From Strigamia acuminata (taxonomy: Eukaryota; Arthropoda; Chilopoda; Geophilomorpha; Linotaeniidae), in assembly GCA_949358305.1 (NCBI GenBank), contig OX442315.1:18440427-18504426 (forward strand): DNA of 64,000 nt, in the 5' to 3' direction. Positions within the stretch are counted from its first letter, which is position 1. Each line of letters opens with the position of its first letter. The position numbers were made by a program, and so were the translations under genes. Positions 48,268-60,501 of the stretch are shown piece after piece. The notes below the pieces were generated by a model. The model had not been told where the DNA came from and searched no databases. It worked only from the letters and a program-made list of their open reading frames with translations.

Positions 48268-50034
48268 ATTTTCATGTCTAGTTTTCAGTTTTTTTTTTCA
48301 ATTTCAAAAATAAAAAAAAAAAAGATATGGGCTATTTTTTAAGAACTATTAAAAATGGGGGGAAATTGGAGAATCATGTGTAGCTTGCACCTGGTTCGGT
48401 TCTTTTTTTTTTCTTTCTCTTTGAAAAGCAAAAATGAAATGTTTTCCTTCGTTTGTTTTTTTTTAAAAATTTTTTTTGATTTTTTAAAAAATTCAAATTT
48501 TATTATTTCTTAAGGGTTGGGAGAAATTTATTCGAAAAATTCAATTTGGAATCTTCATCTGAAAGAGTAATTCAGCAATAAAGTTGTCATGATTAGTAAT
48601 ATGGCATGAAATGATAATTTTCTTAAGGCACCATCTCCAGCTTGGATGATGGCCAACTTTTTCTCTATATCTCAATATACCGTAGTTTCACTTTTTTTCC
48701 CCCTTCTTCGTGCGTTTAAGATTGTAATAAACAAATTGTCAGTTTATAAATTTCGTATGCATAAAAAAGTGTGCACACACACTTAGATTGACGTATCGTA
48801 TATCGAACAAACGTACTCTTTTTGTTTATATCTAAGCGTATCCATGGTGAATGTAAATTATTCAAAAAATGGGATGCAAAACCCAATGAAGCCATATGTT
48901 TCTATGTTTGTAACTTTTTTCTAGTTTATTCACTTTTTTTTTGTTATCTAAATTATTATTTACGTTTTTAAAATGGTTATTTTCATTTAACTCACTTCGC
49001 TTGTTAGTTATGTCAGCAAAAAATTCATTTTTTTTATCTACTCCGTTTGTTAAAAAGAACACACAGCATGCAGGTTACAGTTCAATTACTCTCTTCAGAG
49101 ACCTGCTCACGCAAAATATTTTTTATGTGTGTGTGTGTGCTTAGTTTCTTTAAAAAATAAATTTTTTTTTGTATTATAAAATGTTTTTCAGCCAATGCAG
49201 TTATATTGACATTTTGTTCCTTTTCCATACGAAGGGCTTTTTGATTAATATTCACAGGTGAGTGAGCAAACAGAAGCGAAAGTACACAGTGACATGGCGC
49301 TCTTTGCGAGCTGCCTGCTTGCCTCTTATTTGTTTTTGTTAATATTTGTTATTGGACTCCGTCAATTTACATTGGCAATCTTGACTTTATGCAAATGAGA
49401 AATTTATTTGCATTGACAAAAGTCTTTGTTGGTGTCCAAATGCAGAATAAAAGCGTTTTATTTATTGTTTTTATTTCTGCACTCGAATTTCTCTCTCGTC
49501 GAGAGCGAGAGAGAGAGTGCGAGAGAGCGAGAAAGACTCGTTGTCACCTAAAGGGTTAGCCACAAGGTAAACCGGTCGAGGGATTGAAAAGGAGCGCCGA
49601 CCATTAGGGGTAGCGACTAGCGAGTCAGGTTGAATACTGGGTTCAATGTTGGCAGTCTGCTGCCATCATCCCATTTCTTACATCTCCCTTTTTGCTTGCC
49701 TCTTAGTTGGCTGACTTTTACGACCCATAATAAAAATCTCCACTTTTATGGGCATTTTATAAACTCTCCCGTAAAGGTGGGCAAAAGGGGGAAGCAAAGA
49801 AGGGTCTTCCCTCTCCTTTTCAAATGCCTCGTGTTCACCTGTGTTTGAGGGACATTCTAGAGCGCTACAAGGTGAAAAGAATTGCTGGGGGAATTGGAAT
49901 TGGGGGAGGGATACACTTTTCCAGTCGAGTGGTCTACTTCATTTACGACCGATTCCCCCCTTTTATTTAATTAATTATTTGTTTGTTTGTTTTCGTTTGA
50001 TTAAACGTTGGCGTTTTCGTCTGTTTTCTTGCAG

Positions 50035-50136
50035 TTGCTATGACATCTCAGCCGACGAACGAGTCAGAACTCCAACTGTATCGAGTCCTACAGCGAGCCA
50101 ATCTCTTGTCATACTATGACACTTTCATTGGACAAG
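50035..50136 (+). CDS. nab: nab first coding exon (start codon, N-terminal part of NCD1)
   Basis: The acceptor is ttttcttgcag ending at 50034 and the donor is gtaaaag at 50137. Five untranslated bases precede the ATG at 50040, which is followed by [20 protein letters not shown]. The match to NCD1 begins at ELQLYRVL, about ten residues after the Met, the usual position in the family. Upstream in-frame sequence within the exon cannot extend it: the five bases are too few, and reading from the exon start in the ATG frame gives only one partial codon. The 5'UTR therefore continues in at least one upstream exon. The exon ends in phase 1, splitting the Gly codon of GQG|GDD. Confidence 0.92.
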
Positions 50137-53100
50137 GTAAAAGTTAAAAGATTTTATAATTAGTTTACACCATTTTTTTTTATCTTTCTTTCTTCATCTC
50201 CTTTCGACTTCCCTTTCATCCTCAACGTCGTCTCATGTTTTAAAAATGGGCACACATTTCATTTTTGGCCAATTAAATGCTAAACTTGTTGACGACCATT
50301 GCAAAACGAGTCGCAGGAAGTCAAATCATTTTAATTAGTTTAATTAGAAAAAGTTTGTTGGATAAAATTTGACGGACGTTTTGAGGCCCCCCATTAATTC
50401 ATTGCTGTAATCTGACGCTGCCAGCAACGGCTGAAATTTGGGGGAAGAATTCGCCACGAGATTGGGTTGACGCTCATTTTTCAGCCTCACTTTCCCTTTT
50501 CCCTTTAACCTCCACCACCTTTTAGCCTTTCTTCCTCTGTGCCAACCCTCAAAACACTTACCCCCGAATGTTAGGGTACAGAGGTTTCTTCCCCTGCTTG
50601 TCGAGGGGGGTGACAGTCAAAGTATAACAAGTCCCTGAGCAGGTTATCTAGCCAATTGACTGCCAAAATACAATGAAGTGGTTGGTATTTTTCAAAATGG
50701 GTTTACGGTAACTGCTTTTAGTGAACATGTTTCATATTGGCCTTTCGTGGTGGGGAAAAAGAAAGGGAATGAGGGTTAAGGAGAAAGAATTAAGAATTCC
50801 ACTCTTTAGTGAGTTATTAGCTGTGAAAATATGACGTTTTTCATTCCTTTTCTTTAGCATTTAAAGCGTTTTTGAAGAGATTTTTTTTCTTTCTTCGTCT
50901 ATCTTTAAGTGTTTGCTTTTTCAGGACTTGAATGTGGTTAATGTTTTTATTTCTCATGGATGGGAAAATGTAATTCAATTTGAGTTGTTAGTCGACATTG
51001 AATTTTTAGTTGATTTTGTTTTTTTTGTGGAACATTTGTAAATGGTTTAGGTTTTTTATTTATCTTTGATCAAAAATTCAAGTGTGCTACACACACACAC
51101 ACAATCAAAAACAGCAGTCTTGGTTTTAATAAGTTTTTCAATCCGAAAACAATGATGGAAAAATTTGCAAAATTGCGATTTAAAAAAATTTCTTTCGTTT
51201 CATGTATTTTTTTTTTTGAAAATATTGTTTTATGTAAAAATTGTCAGTCTGGTAATTTCTAATGGGAAAATTCAAGATTTATCTTTCAAAATTCAACTAA
51301 AGATAATAAATGATAATTGTCCGTGGATACGATTATTGCATAAAAAATTAATGTCTGTCTGTTTAGAAAAAATAAATAAAAGCAGTTGATGTTCTCTCAT
51401 CAACATTTGTTTTCTTTTTAAGTGAAAAATTGGTCAAAGATTGGGGCCTTGGCAGTTTTCTTTTTTTTTCTTTTAATTTTTTTTTTTACAACAAATTTTC
51501 AAAAATGAATTTTTTGTTTTATTTGTCATTACTTTATTATTCCTATCATCAGATCAACAATTGAAGCGCTCTTTTGTCTTTTGGCGGGAAAACAAATGAT
51601 GAGATTCAAATGAAAGATTATTATTTCTTTCCGAGAAAATATATAACTTATCTGAAAGACTGTAAACAAAAATGCAGACAGTTATTGTATACAGCGACGA
51701 GTTGATGGCAACTTATTGCAATTGTTGAAGTGATGTGTATGACAGCGCATCAAAATAGGTTCAAGTGATATTTTCTTTTCTTAATTACAATGCTTCAAAA
51801 AAAATTCAATTCTTGTATTTTGATGAGTTTCTTTTTCCACAAAACAACATCATGAATATAAATATTTCTTTAATTATAATTAGACATAGTATGTACAAAT
51901 ATATTAACATCAATATTTATAATTGGCAAAAAACTTAATCATTTCTAACTTGTTGAGTTGATTTGTTTTTTTCGAACAACATCTAAATTTATATTCATGA
52001 ATATTAAGTCTTTCAGTTTTTGTCAGGCTCATAAAATATGCATAGAAATAAAACTTTTTAAAAAAAAATTGTAGGCACGCCCCTAGACTTGAACTCTTTG
52101 ATTACTCGATGCCATTCACCCTAAGCGTCGCCATTTTTTTTGTTTAGCATATTGATAAATTATCTCTCAACTTTCCTAAAACGGATATTTTATATATCCT
52201 ATTTATAAACATTAAATTTTTATGCTAGATAATGAATCAGTTGGGAATGAATAAATTAATAGTTTCCAACGTGATTGAAAGTTGAAACATCAAATAAAAA
52301 AACACATGTCAGAGTAGAGAATTTATTTAGTTTTGTTTTTCAATTAAAAGTTTAATTTCGAAGCAAAATGAAGCATAATAAATTAAATAATTATTTTTGT
52401 GTGTATTTCTAGGTGGTGATGATGTGCAACAGTTGTGCGAAGCTGGGGAGGAGGAGTTCCTGGAGATCATGGCCCTGGTGGGTATGGCCAGCAAGCCTCT
52501 GCATGTCAGGAGGCTTCAAAAAGCCCTCCAGGAATGGGTCAATAACCCAGGTAACGTATCATATTTTTTGTCGTCTTATAATTAATAAAAACCTAATCCT
52601 TTACTCACTTTCGCGAGTAAAGTCCAAGGGAAATTTTACCCCGAGTTCATTCGCTTAGAATTGATAATTTAAAAAAATAATTTTTTTTTTAATGTTTTGA
52701 TAAGAATTTTAATTTATTTACAAAAAAGTTTTTCTGTTTCGAGGTTGTTGAAGTCGCATTTTTCTTTTTAATTTTTTAGGGTTAGTGTTTGATGTTTTTT
52801 GTTTGTTGGTTGGGTTTTCTAATGGCATTGGACGCAGTAGTGGACAATTTGCATTTATTTGAGCTGAATTTAAAAAAAAGTTTAGAGGTTTTCTTTGTTT
52901 CGGTGGTTTTTTATTTTTTGTTTCGTATAGAAGGGGAATTAAAAGGGTAACGGTTCTATATAGGACTATTTTTCATAAATTTGACAAAAGGCTTTTGAAA
53001 TTTTTTTATTGGAAAATGGGTGGGCACAAGTTTGTGTGTATATACATATACATATATATTCATTTTGCACTCGGTTTTCACCACCCTTTTGGCACAGAAT

Positions 53101-56100
53101 CAATAAAAGGGTGATACAAATTCCATATTCGAACATTTAAAAAAAAAATTTAAAAAAAAACTAGAATCAATTTAGTTTTTAATTAAATTCTTTTTATTTT
53201 CTTTTTTTTTTTCTTACGGAAATGTTTATATATATTTTTTCCATTCAATTTTTATTATTTCGCGAAAGATTTGCATTTACTGTAGCAATAAACAAAGCGT
53301 ATTTTTACCTCAAACGTTTTGGTTAGTTGAAAGACGTGTTTTTCAAACGAGAAACGGTGGCTAGTTTTTTAAATAGGATCACGTCCATGTTCAGTTGTGG
53401 ATTCTAAATTAAATCAGGTACAATTAATGTCGCGCCACCAACACGTATTTAATTACATTTTATTCATTGGCATGAATTTTAATACGCCTTATTAAGATGT
53501 TAAAGTTCTTCGCAGACCTCCGTTTTGTTATATACGTATCCAAAAGTATAAAATACGTAATGTATAATGGGATTTTTCTAAGCATGATGATTATTACAGC
53601 TTGTTTTGTGATGGTGTTGATCCCTCGAGCACCGTCTGAGAGTTTAAGGTGGAAAATTTCAACTTTGCTCTATGATGGAATGAGATAATTGAGGCTCACA
53701 TCATCTTACTTTTGTGCGGAGATTGTTTTGCCTTGTCCAGTTGGCTCAATTGCCGTGGATTTATCTGAGGCTGAGACGATATAGAGGCAAAGTGGGTGGA
53801 AATTTGTCTTTTGTGGCCTATTTGCTTCGTCAATTGAAGATCCTGTTTATGGGTGGTTAGTGGCTGAGACATGTGTTTGTTTAGTACTGAAGGTGGATTT
53901 TTGAGAGGAGAGAGGAGAGTGCATCTTGTCCGTAATAAAATTTACCTACCTGCACAATTAGCACATAACACACTTGCTTTGGCTTCTTTGTGAAAATTGC
54001 TCAAGAAAATTAACCGTTTTCAAAAAGTGTGATTACAAATGGCTTATGTTATGTTATAATAAACATTTGCAAGGTTGCCATGAAAAGTTGGCCTCTCTGG
54101 TAAACTGAGACAAGGATATACATATTTTTCTTTGTTTGTTTTTCTTTCCAAACTCTAATTTCTCTCTAGTTCATCTAACTTTTTTTTTTAATTTTTTTTT
54201 TTTAATATTAAAAAAATTTAGGTTATCAAAAAAAAAACTAGGACTTTTTTTTAAAATCTTTTTTTTTTTAAATCTTTTTTTTTTGTTTTTATTCGTCTGG
54301 TTAACTGGTTTAGAATGCAGTAAAAGGGTTGAAAAAACTTCCTTGAGTTGTTACATTTGATGACACAGCATGTCTTAGGAGTTTCTTCTTCCTCGCGACC
54401 CCAATCTTTTGAGGAAAATGTAGTTGTATACTAGAATGTTCTCAGCTGCTTTTGCCTCGAGAGGGTTAAGATGTTTTTTTCCCTACACTTTTTTTATTAT
54501 CTGTTTTATACATATAAATATTTTTTTTTTCTTGAAAATTTTAATTTCCATTTCTTTGTTTTTAAACATCAAAGTGACCTCTTTTATCTCATAACAGTAC
54601 TTTTCCACTACCTCATTCTTTTGTATGCAAGAATTTCTTATAAAAATTTGAGATACTAAAAGATGGAGGGGTGGTTTAAGACAGTTTTAGTAAACAAAGC
54701 GATCAAGTTGTCTTTTATAGGTCAGAAATGACCTGAGTTGTTGGTCATTAGCGCAGTTTTGGGACAAGAGTTATGGAAGACAAGAACAAAAACCCGGCAT
54801 TTTGTCTTTTGTTCTCGAGAAAAATATTTTTCGCCAATTCTTCTTATCTTCAAAGTTAACATATTTTATACAGATTTAAATTTCTTGTGTGATGTAATGG
54901 AAATCTCGTTTCTTCTTTTCGGGCATGTTTTATTGGCGTTTGCATGCTTCACCTGCCATCTGTTCTCTTCGTCCGTTTCAAAATTGGTCAACTAATTTTC
55001 AAATCGCACAACACACACACAAAAAGTTGCCATAAAATCCCAACTGCGGTGTCCTGAGCCGAGTTAAACGCCAAAACATCAACTGTGCTGATAAAATGTG
55101 CAATAATTTAATAACTCAAAGTAGTTTACGATATTTAAGCGAGTAAATTAGTGTAACAACGCTATAAAAATGCACGATTATTTTCGGAATTGATCACGGG
55201 ACAATCTGGGAACATTTTTTTTACGAGTGGCAGTATTCATTATGCTGCTTTTATTTATTTGAAACCTAATTTTATACGCCTAAGTCTTAAACCCTTTAGA
55301 CAAAGCTTCTTTCAGATGGTGGACGTTTGAGAAGAGCTGTTAGGGATTTTTTTTGTCCTTCTTGAAAAAAATTTTTTTCTACCTGAGGCCAAGACGACGT
55401 TAATGCCAGGCAAAACCAAAGAATAAATAATGCTTTGGCTTTTTTCTATTTTTTTATTTTTATTTTTTTTTAACTCTTTAGTGCCACCCTAGCTGGTTGC
55501 GTGGCTTGGTAACTGCGGGCCAGAGGAGACTGCCCAATCAAGATGGAGCTGGGTTTCAAAGGGTTGCAGTGTCCCTATTTTCATGCAAATAACCTGTCAG
55601 GAAAATTGGACAAGTACTTTGCATATTGAATTTTTTGTAATGGGGATCTACGATTTTTATTCACAAATATCGCCTGGTGCTTGAACACAATAAAGTGACC
55701 CGCAGCCAGATCTGAATAATCGTTGCAAGATTTATATCATCCAAACCGATGACAGAAAAAAAGATTCTTTTGGAAAAAAATGTGAATTGCTGACCAGTGA
55801 ATTGACTTTAATGTCTTTTTAACTTAATTTATGGGTAGGGAGGTTTGTCATGCGCTTCATCCTTAGGTGAAGTTGATGTTTTACGGCGGAACATGCGCAC
55901 AAAGGATTAAATTGTGTCAGGTGATAAGTGGTGGTGGGTTTCTGAATTTTAAATTTTTCGACTTTGTCTTAAATTGGCCAGTGCCATAATCAAAAAGAAA
56001 AAATCAGTGAGAGTGAGACTAATTTTCAATATAGTTTGTCGTGTTCTCGTCTCTTTCTCTCTCGCTCTTCTCTCTCTGTCTTTGGTTGTGAATTAATTCC

Positions 56101-59100
56101 CTTAGCGTTTGAGCGAGCAGTTTGTGAAACGCGATGATCCGGCGAAAAATTTACATGCACTGAGGGCTTTTTCTTTTCTTTTTTCCTTTAAATATATATA
56201 ATTTTTTTCTGTTGGGTCTCTCACTCACTCTTCCTCACTCTCCCAAGCGATGAAATGAAGTAATTGATGGTGTCAAGGGAAAAATGATCTTCATACTGCG
56301 TTTTCTTCGTGCACAAGCTTGGTAAAAGAAAAGTAGAAAGATGAGATTGGGTTGATAATGCTTCTCGTATATTACAGTACTTGGCTTTTATTTTCTCTTG
56401 TTTATATTTTTTTAATTGTTTTTTTTTTAAGAAACTTAAAAATTTAAAAATTTAAATTTAATTTTTTTGCTTTTTCTGTTTAAACGAGTGATATGCGTAC
56501 AAATGATCGAAATCAACTTTTTTTTAAAAAAAAAACACCAAAACAAATACCAAAAAGAAAGAAAAAAAAATCATTAAGTTTTTTCCCAAGTCTGTGACAA
56601 ACGGGTAGCAATAAATCCCTTTAGTTCAATTATTTTTATTTTTTTATTTATTTATTTATTTATTTATTTTTTTTTCTTTGAAATTTTCTCCCTTTTGGCT
56701 TTGGAAGCAATCATTAATTTTTTTTTCCTTTTCTCTCTCGCTCTCCTTTTTACAACTCACGCACACTTTTAGTCTACGGTCATGAAAAAGGGTTGCCAGA
56801 TCCACTTGGGCAGAGAGACACAGGAAGACGTTGTCCCTAAAAAAAAAAAAAAGAAAAAGAAAAAAAAAATCACTTTTCCTTTAGTTTTCTTTCTGTGTAT
56901 GTCGGTGCTGGCGCTTGGCTCTGCTCCACTGCTAAGCTCTTGTGGCTGTTGTTTGCTTGCCATTAGTTTTTTGCCCTCAGCATGCAGGGTAAACACTGTG
57001 CCCGTTGCATCCTGGACGAAGCAAAGGATTATCTGAGACAAAAGTTGGCTGCGGGAGGGCCTCACACAGAGGTGCTCAATTCACATAGAGGGATGGGCTG
57101 GGTCAGAATACCTGCTCGGGTAGAAGAAAAGGGGTGGAGATCAGTTAGGGTGACGTTTGGAGCGCGAAGGTGGGTATAGTAATGTGCACCCCACTATAAG
57201 AAAAGGTTAGTCGGATCGATTAGTGGTTGACGTACGTTGTAATGAAGTCTCGTTTTTTTTTTATTTTGAATTTTTTTTTTATCTTGAAAAATTGTGTTAA
57301 TTGGGGATGGCGCAAACGGCTTTGGAAAAAGGTCAGCAGGGAGGAGAGTAGTAAGTAAAGGGTTAGAATGAGTGCCTGACGTGAGTGAGAGATCATTGAG
57401 AACGGCAGCTCTGGTGTCAAACAGGATGTGAATTGGAGTGAAAGGATTATAAGGAGGAGGCTGTGGAAAAAAATGGGTGAAACGGTTGAAAGTGTGGGGA
57501 GAGTAGGGTGTCCGAGAGATAAATGGAATGGTTCGCTGTTGCTCAGAATGTGCAGCAAGAAAGTTTCCGAGTTCGTACACATAAACAATAACATTTCAAG
57601 GCTTGTCATTCAATTACTCGGTGTCAAAGGCGTCTCTACTCACATGATGGATAAGTATACGTGGGGTGGGCTACAATGGGCCGCTGTGGGGGCAAACCTT
57701 CCGATACAAAACAGGTGAGGTAGCAGAGAAGGGGCAGGCAAGTAAAGGGTTGAATTTAATAGGAGGTTGTCAAGTGGTGAGCGAAAGTGAAAATGAATGA
57801 TGGCTCTCTGTTCTTACATAAGCAAACCCCCGGTTGACGTGAAGGAAAACGCTATAAGCCGGAGGATTTTTCTGATGTGCGACTGGGGTGCGACTGCGAC
57901 TGCGACAGCCATTGCGACTGTGTCACTCGGCGAGACGTGGGATCAGAAATTGCAGGATATGGAGTTAAAGGAAACGAGTTTGACAGTCGTCGAGTTATCT
58001 TTCTATGATGCTCTTTTGCGTTTCAACATTAAATTATGTGCGATTTTACGAAAGCGTAGAACTGCTAACACTCGTTCAAACTCAGCGCCAGCTGTTACAT
58101 CAATTACCATTCACTTTGTCCCAAACAAACTTTCTTTTAAACTATTGCAAAAGGAAAATGTAAATAAAATTTCTCTCGGATTTTAACGGCGTAAAAATTC
58201 TATACAGAAAAAATGTGTTTATTTATTTGTTTTTGTTTGCGATTTTTAATTTTTGCAGCTTTATTTCAAACACCTTTGGTTCCGAGTATGCAACAACACA
58301 GCATGCCTATCAATAGGCCTGTGAATTTGTCGCAGCACTCGCCAATGCCACCCACGCGGCCGAGCCCACCGATGTCTTCGGCCGCGGGGATGGTGGCTAA
58401 CACGAATAACCATTCGCCGTCACCATCAATCACCAAAGAAAATATCCCGTCGCCATCTCCGATGCCTTCTGCGCCTCCTCCCCCGCAGCAGCAGCAACAA
58501 CAACAACAACAACCAGCTCCGCCGCCACCTCCACAGCAACAGCCACCACCTCCTCCGCCCTTGCAACAGGTAACCAACTACATAAACTATACAAAGCTAA
58601 TCGCCTAGATTTGTTTTGTTAGTCAGACCCCGAATGTTTTATCTTAGTCATTATAATTAGGAAATGGATATTTATCTTTGACGTTTGTTTAAAGTCGTTA
58701 AAATCTTGTCTGGATGGATAAAAAAAATGTTTAAAATGTTTTCCAGTGGTTGAAAGAAAAGCAAACAGCAGCAAAGTACGTTTTACATCTACTTATATAA
58801 ATATATAACGTTAAAAAATAAGAAAAAGGTCTAGTCGACGGAATAGAATGAAAACAAAATTGATTTTTTTATTTTTGGTATTTCTGGTTGAACACGTGAT
58901 TTTAAAATTTAATAATGTATTGAGAGGAAAAGAAAGATATATAATTTTATAATGGCATTTCAGCTTTGTTTGTTGTAAAAGTTTAAATGAAAAATGCACA
59001 GAAACTTAATTTATTTAAAAAATATAAGTCCTAGCGGTAATATATAAGATTTAATTGAATTTTAAGCTTGAGCAAGTTTTTTATTTATTTATTTTTTTTT

Positions 59101-60501
59101 TAAGGTTTAATCGTAATTTTGCTCTCTTTAGATGAGAGGAAAATCAATAATTTTGAAAGAATGAATCATGTTGACCATTATGCCCACGTTTTATCGCCAT
59201 TTCGTAATATTTTTGCCCTATACAGTTTGTAGGTTTTGCTTTATTTATTTTTAAAATTATATTTTGCATTTGTATTTTATAAAGACTCCTGTCCATTTAT
59301 CTGATATTTAAAATAAATATAACTTAAATTATCACTGTAAAGCAATAAATATATAATTATTCCAAAAAAAATTTGCTTTATTCAATTTGAAGTTGCGTTT
59401 TTTTAAATATAAAAAAAAAACAGTTAGGAAAAAGAGAATATTAACTATCAAAAGCGAGATAAAATTCATTTCCATATCCTAAGTGCACGCTGAGTTGCAG
59501 TTGATTATCATCTTTTATAAATGGTTTATCTATTCATATGAAAGCGGCAGACCTCTTTTTACGATTAAGTGGTGCATGTTGACATTTTGTTGCGTAGATT
59601 AGATATGAAATATTTTTATTTAATTTCTTACAAACAAAACATGAAATTCTCACACTTATTCTCGCTTTTTTCTGCAATTTCAGGTGGATATCGAGTCATA
59701 TCAGGTATGTCAATAAATTCCTACATACTACAACTTGTTATACAATTTTATTCCATATTAGTGGTACAATGATAAACTGAACATGAAAAGGGCGGATTTT
59801 TAAGACACTTGTATTCGATTATCTGTTAAGACTTAAGAACTAAACGTTTAAGCTTTTAGTTAAGGGCACATCTAACTCAAAACTATCCACCAAAAAAAGT
59901 GAATACTTAATGTGTTTTACGACATAATCGGTGCAGTTTTGAAGCTTTTGGATCCGTCCCTAAGGAACACCGTGAATAGGACCAAGGAACTAAAGAGTGA
60001 AATAAAAACTAGAAAGAAAGAGAGAGAAAAAAAATGAGGGTATATACCGCGCAAGTGCGCATGCTCGCGCCTTTTCGTGACACGTAAATTGTCCATTAAT
60101 CCCTGGATTTATTTCCCACAATACTAGCTAAGAAAGTAAATTTTATAAGCTTTTTTTTTCTTTTTTTCTTTTTTTTTTATGATATATTGACTCACTGCCA
60201 TTGATGTTTGGTTTTTATCGTATCACCTCAGGACCGAAATATAGTTCCCCCTGGATGTCGAACGTCGTCCGAATCATGGACGACTGATAATGCCCTCGGT
60301 TTCTCATCTTCATGTAAGTTGTTCGAACAGAGCAATGCGGGGGAGTACGGCCAGCCGGGGTCTCCCATCCAACTCACCCCAGTGCTAGTGGAAAGTCAGA
60401 TCCAGCGCTTGTCGGAAGCTGCAGAACTTCTCATCAAAACACTGCCACCTTTTGAACCCAAACCTCAAAACAGCAAAAAGAAGATTTGTAAGGAGTTGGA
60501 G
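50040..60501 (+). CDS. nab: NAB co-repressor (NGFI-A/EGR-binding protein), 5' five coding exons, 3' end outside window
   Basis: The joined reading frame is 50040-50136, 52413-52550, 58259-58569, 59684-59704 and 60232-60501 (837 nt, 279 codons, no stop). It gives a NAB-family N-terminus. Residues ~10-84 form NCD1, with the near-invariant blocks [38 protein letters not shown] and NPxLFQ. In known NAB proteins this domain binds the R1 inhibitory region of EGR/Krox zinc-finger factors and mediates self-association. Residues 85-182 form a Ser/Pro/Gln-rich linker. From about residue 230 the NCD2 repression domain begins ([26 protein letters not shown]). Splice phases agree at every junction (1,1,0,0). 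NAB proteins are nuclear co-repressors with no DNA-binding domain of their own. The rest of NCD2 and the C-terminus lie beyond 64,000. Family assignment is nearly certain; only the microexon and the 5' leader are inferred. Confidence 0.95.
50137..52412 (+). other. nab intron (inside the NCD1 coding region)
   Basis: This 2,276-bp intron is bounded by the two firm NCD1 exons. It is AT-rich, with a short (CA)n tract at ~51,088-51,103, and a Py-rich, GC-richer patch at ~50,480-50,640. No other feature seen. Confidence 0.9.
52413..52550 (+). CDS. nab: nab coding exon 2 (core of NCD1)
   Basis: This 138-bp exon lies between the acceptor gtgtatttctag and the donor gtaacg. It encodes residues 34-78, including [20 protein letters not shown] and [18 protein letters not shown], the most conserved part of NAB proteins from insects to vertebrates. 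It enters in phase 1 and leaves in phase 1, ending in ...WVNNP plus one base. The preceding intron is 2,276 bp. Apart from the short coding exons nothing in the surrounding several kilobases is conserved to my eye, which fits a large-intron gene. Confidence 0.97.
52551..58258 (+). other. nab intron between NCD1 exons
   Basis: This 5,708-bp intron is bounded by firm exons. It holds AAAGGGTT at 54323, 55290(-), 55558, 56787, 57357 and 57744, (TTTA)n near 56,638-56,668, and a purine/G-rich patch at ~56,980-57,780. A TGCGAC-type short repeat lies at ~57,885-57,920. ORFs of 90-130 codons in the 57-58.2 kb patch have no splice context or recognisable product and are not called. Confidence 0.9.
58259..58569 (+). 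CDS. nab: nab coding exon 3 (end of NCD1, Ser/Pro/Gln-rich linker)
   Basis: This 311-bp exon lies between tttttgcag and gtaacc. It completes NCD1 with [10 protein letters not shown], the counterpart of the vertebrate GLFNQPL segment. A low-complexity linker follows: [28 protein letters not shown], a run of nine Gln (3 CAG then 6 CAA, residues ~155-163) and two Pro-rich runs. The Gln run has mixed CAG/CAA codons, so it is not a pure triplet repeat. The linker is expected to be disordered and poorly conserved. The antisense frame gives an artefactual Gly/Cys-rich ORF. Confidence 0.93.
58570..60231 (+). other. nab intron(s) around the microexon
   Basis: This is 1,662 bp, or 1,114 + 527 bp if the 21-nt microexon at 59,684 is used. 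It is AT-rich. A TGCGCATGC (NRF1-like) word lies in a GC-rich spot at ~60,055-60,075. Confidence 0.85.
59684..59704 (+). CDS. nab: probable 21-nt nab microexon (VDIESYQ)
   Basis: A strong polypyrimidine acceptor (cttttttctgcaatttcag) is followed after exactly 21 nt by a near-consensus donor (gtatgtc). The 21 nt encode VDIESYQ in the frame set by the phase-0 flanking exons, so inclusion or skipping both keep the NAB frame. It lies between exon 3 and the next exon, in the disordered linker just before the NCD2-proximal segment. The residues themselves are not recognisable as conserved, so the call rests on splice-site quality and frame compatibility. Confidence 0.55.
60232..60501 (+). CDS. nab: nab coding exon (linker to start of NCD2)
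   Basis: This 270-bp exon lies between the acceptor cgtatcacctcag and the donor gtatgt, phase 0 on both sides. It encodes DRNIVPPG, then [30 protein letters not shown] and KKKICKELE. The second half aligns by eye with the beginning of NCD2, the transcriptional repression domain. The phase-0 donor after ...KELE implies that the next exon carries the core of NCD2, which I do not find between 60,502 and 64,000. The gene is therefore truncated by the window edge. Confidence 0.94.

Larger units (their letters stand above)
40127..50034 (+). other. nab 5' intron (inferred)
   Basis: This 9.9-kb AT-rich interval contains many T runs. Apart from the alternative-exon candidate, the 31-bp minisatellite (46.9-47.6 kb) and the ORF at 48.0 kb, I see no coding sequence. 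AAAGGGTT octamers occur at 40553, 42615(-), 44964, 46241, 46357(-), 48016 and 49550. GC-richer patches near 44.9-45.05, 46.15-46.45 and 49.5-49.95 kb look regulatory rather than coding. A (GA)n tract lies at ~49,495-49,535. Confidence 0.45.

Noticed and set aside
57194-58186. Several 90-130-codon ORFs on both strands just upstream of nab exon 3
   Set aside because: Overlapping, low-complexity (TGCGAC and purine-rich tracts), without splice borders or recognisable product.
58266-58577. 103-codon Gly/Cys-rich minus-strand ORF
   Set aside because: Antisense shadow of the Pro/Gln-rich nab exon.
58749-58779. Possible extra nab exon [10 protein letters not shown]
   Set aside because: Length of 29 nt would shift the nab frame and the donor is weak.
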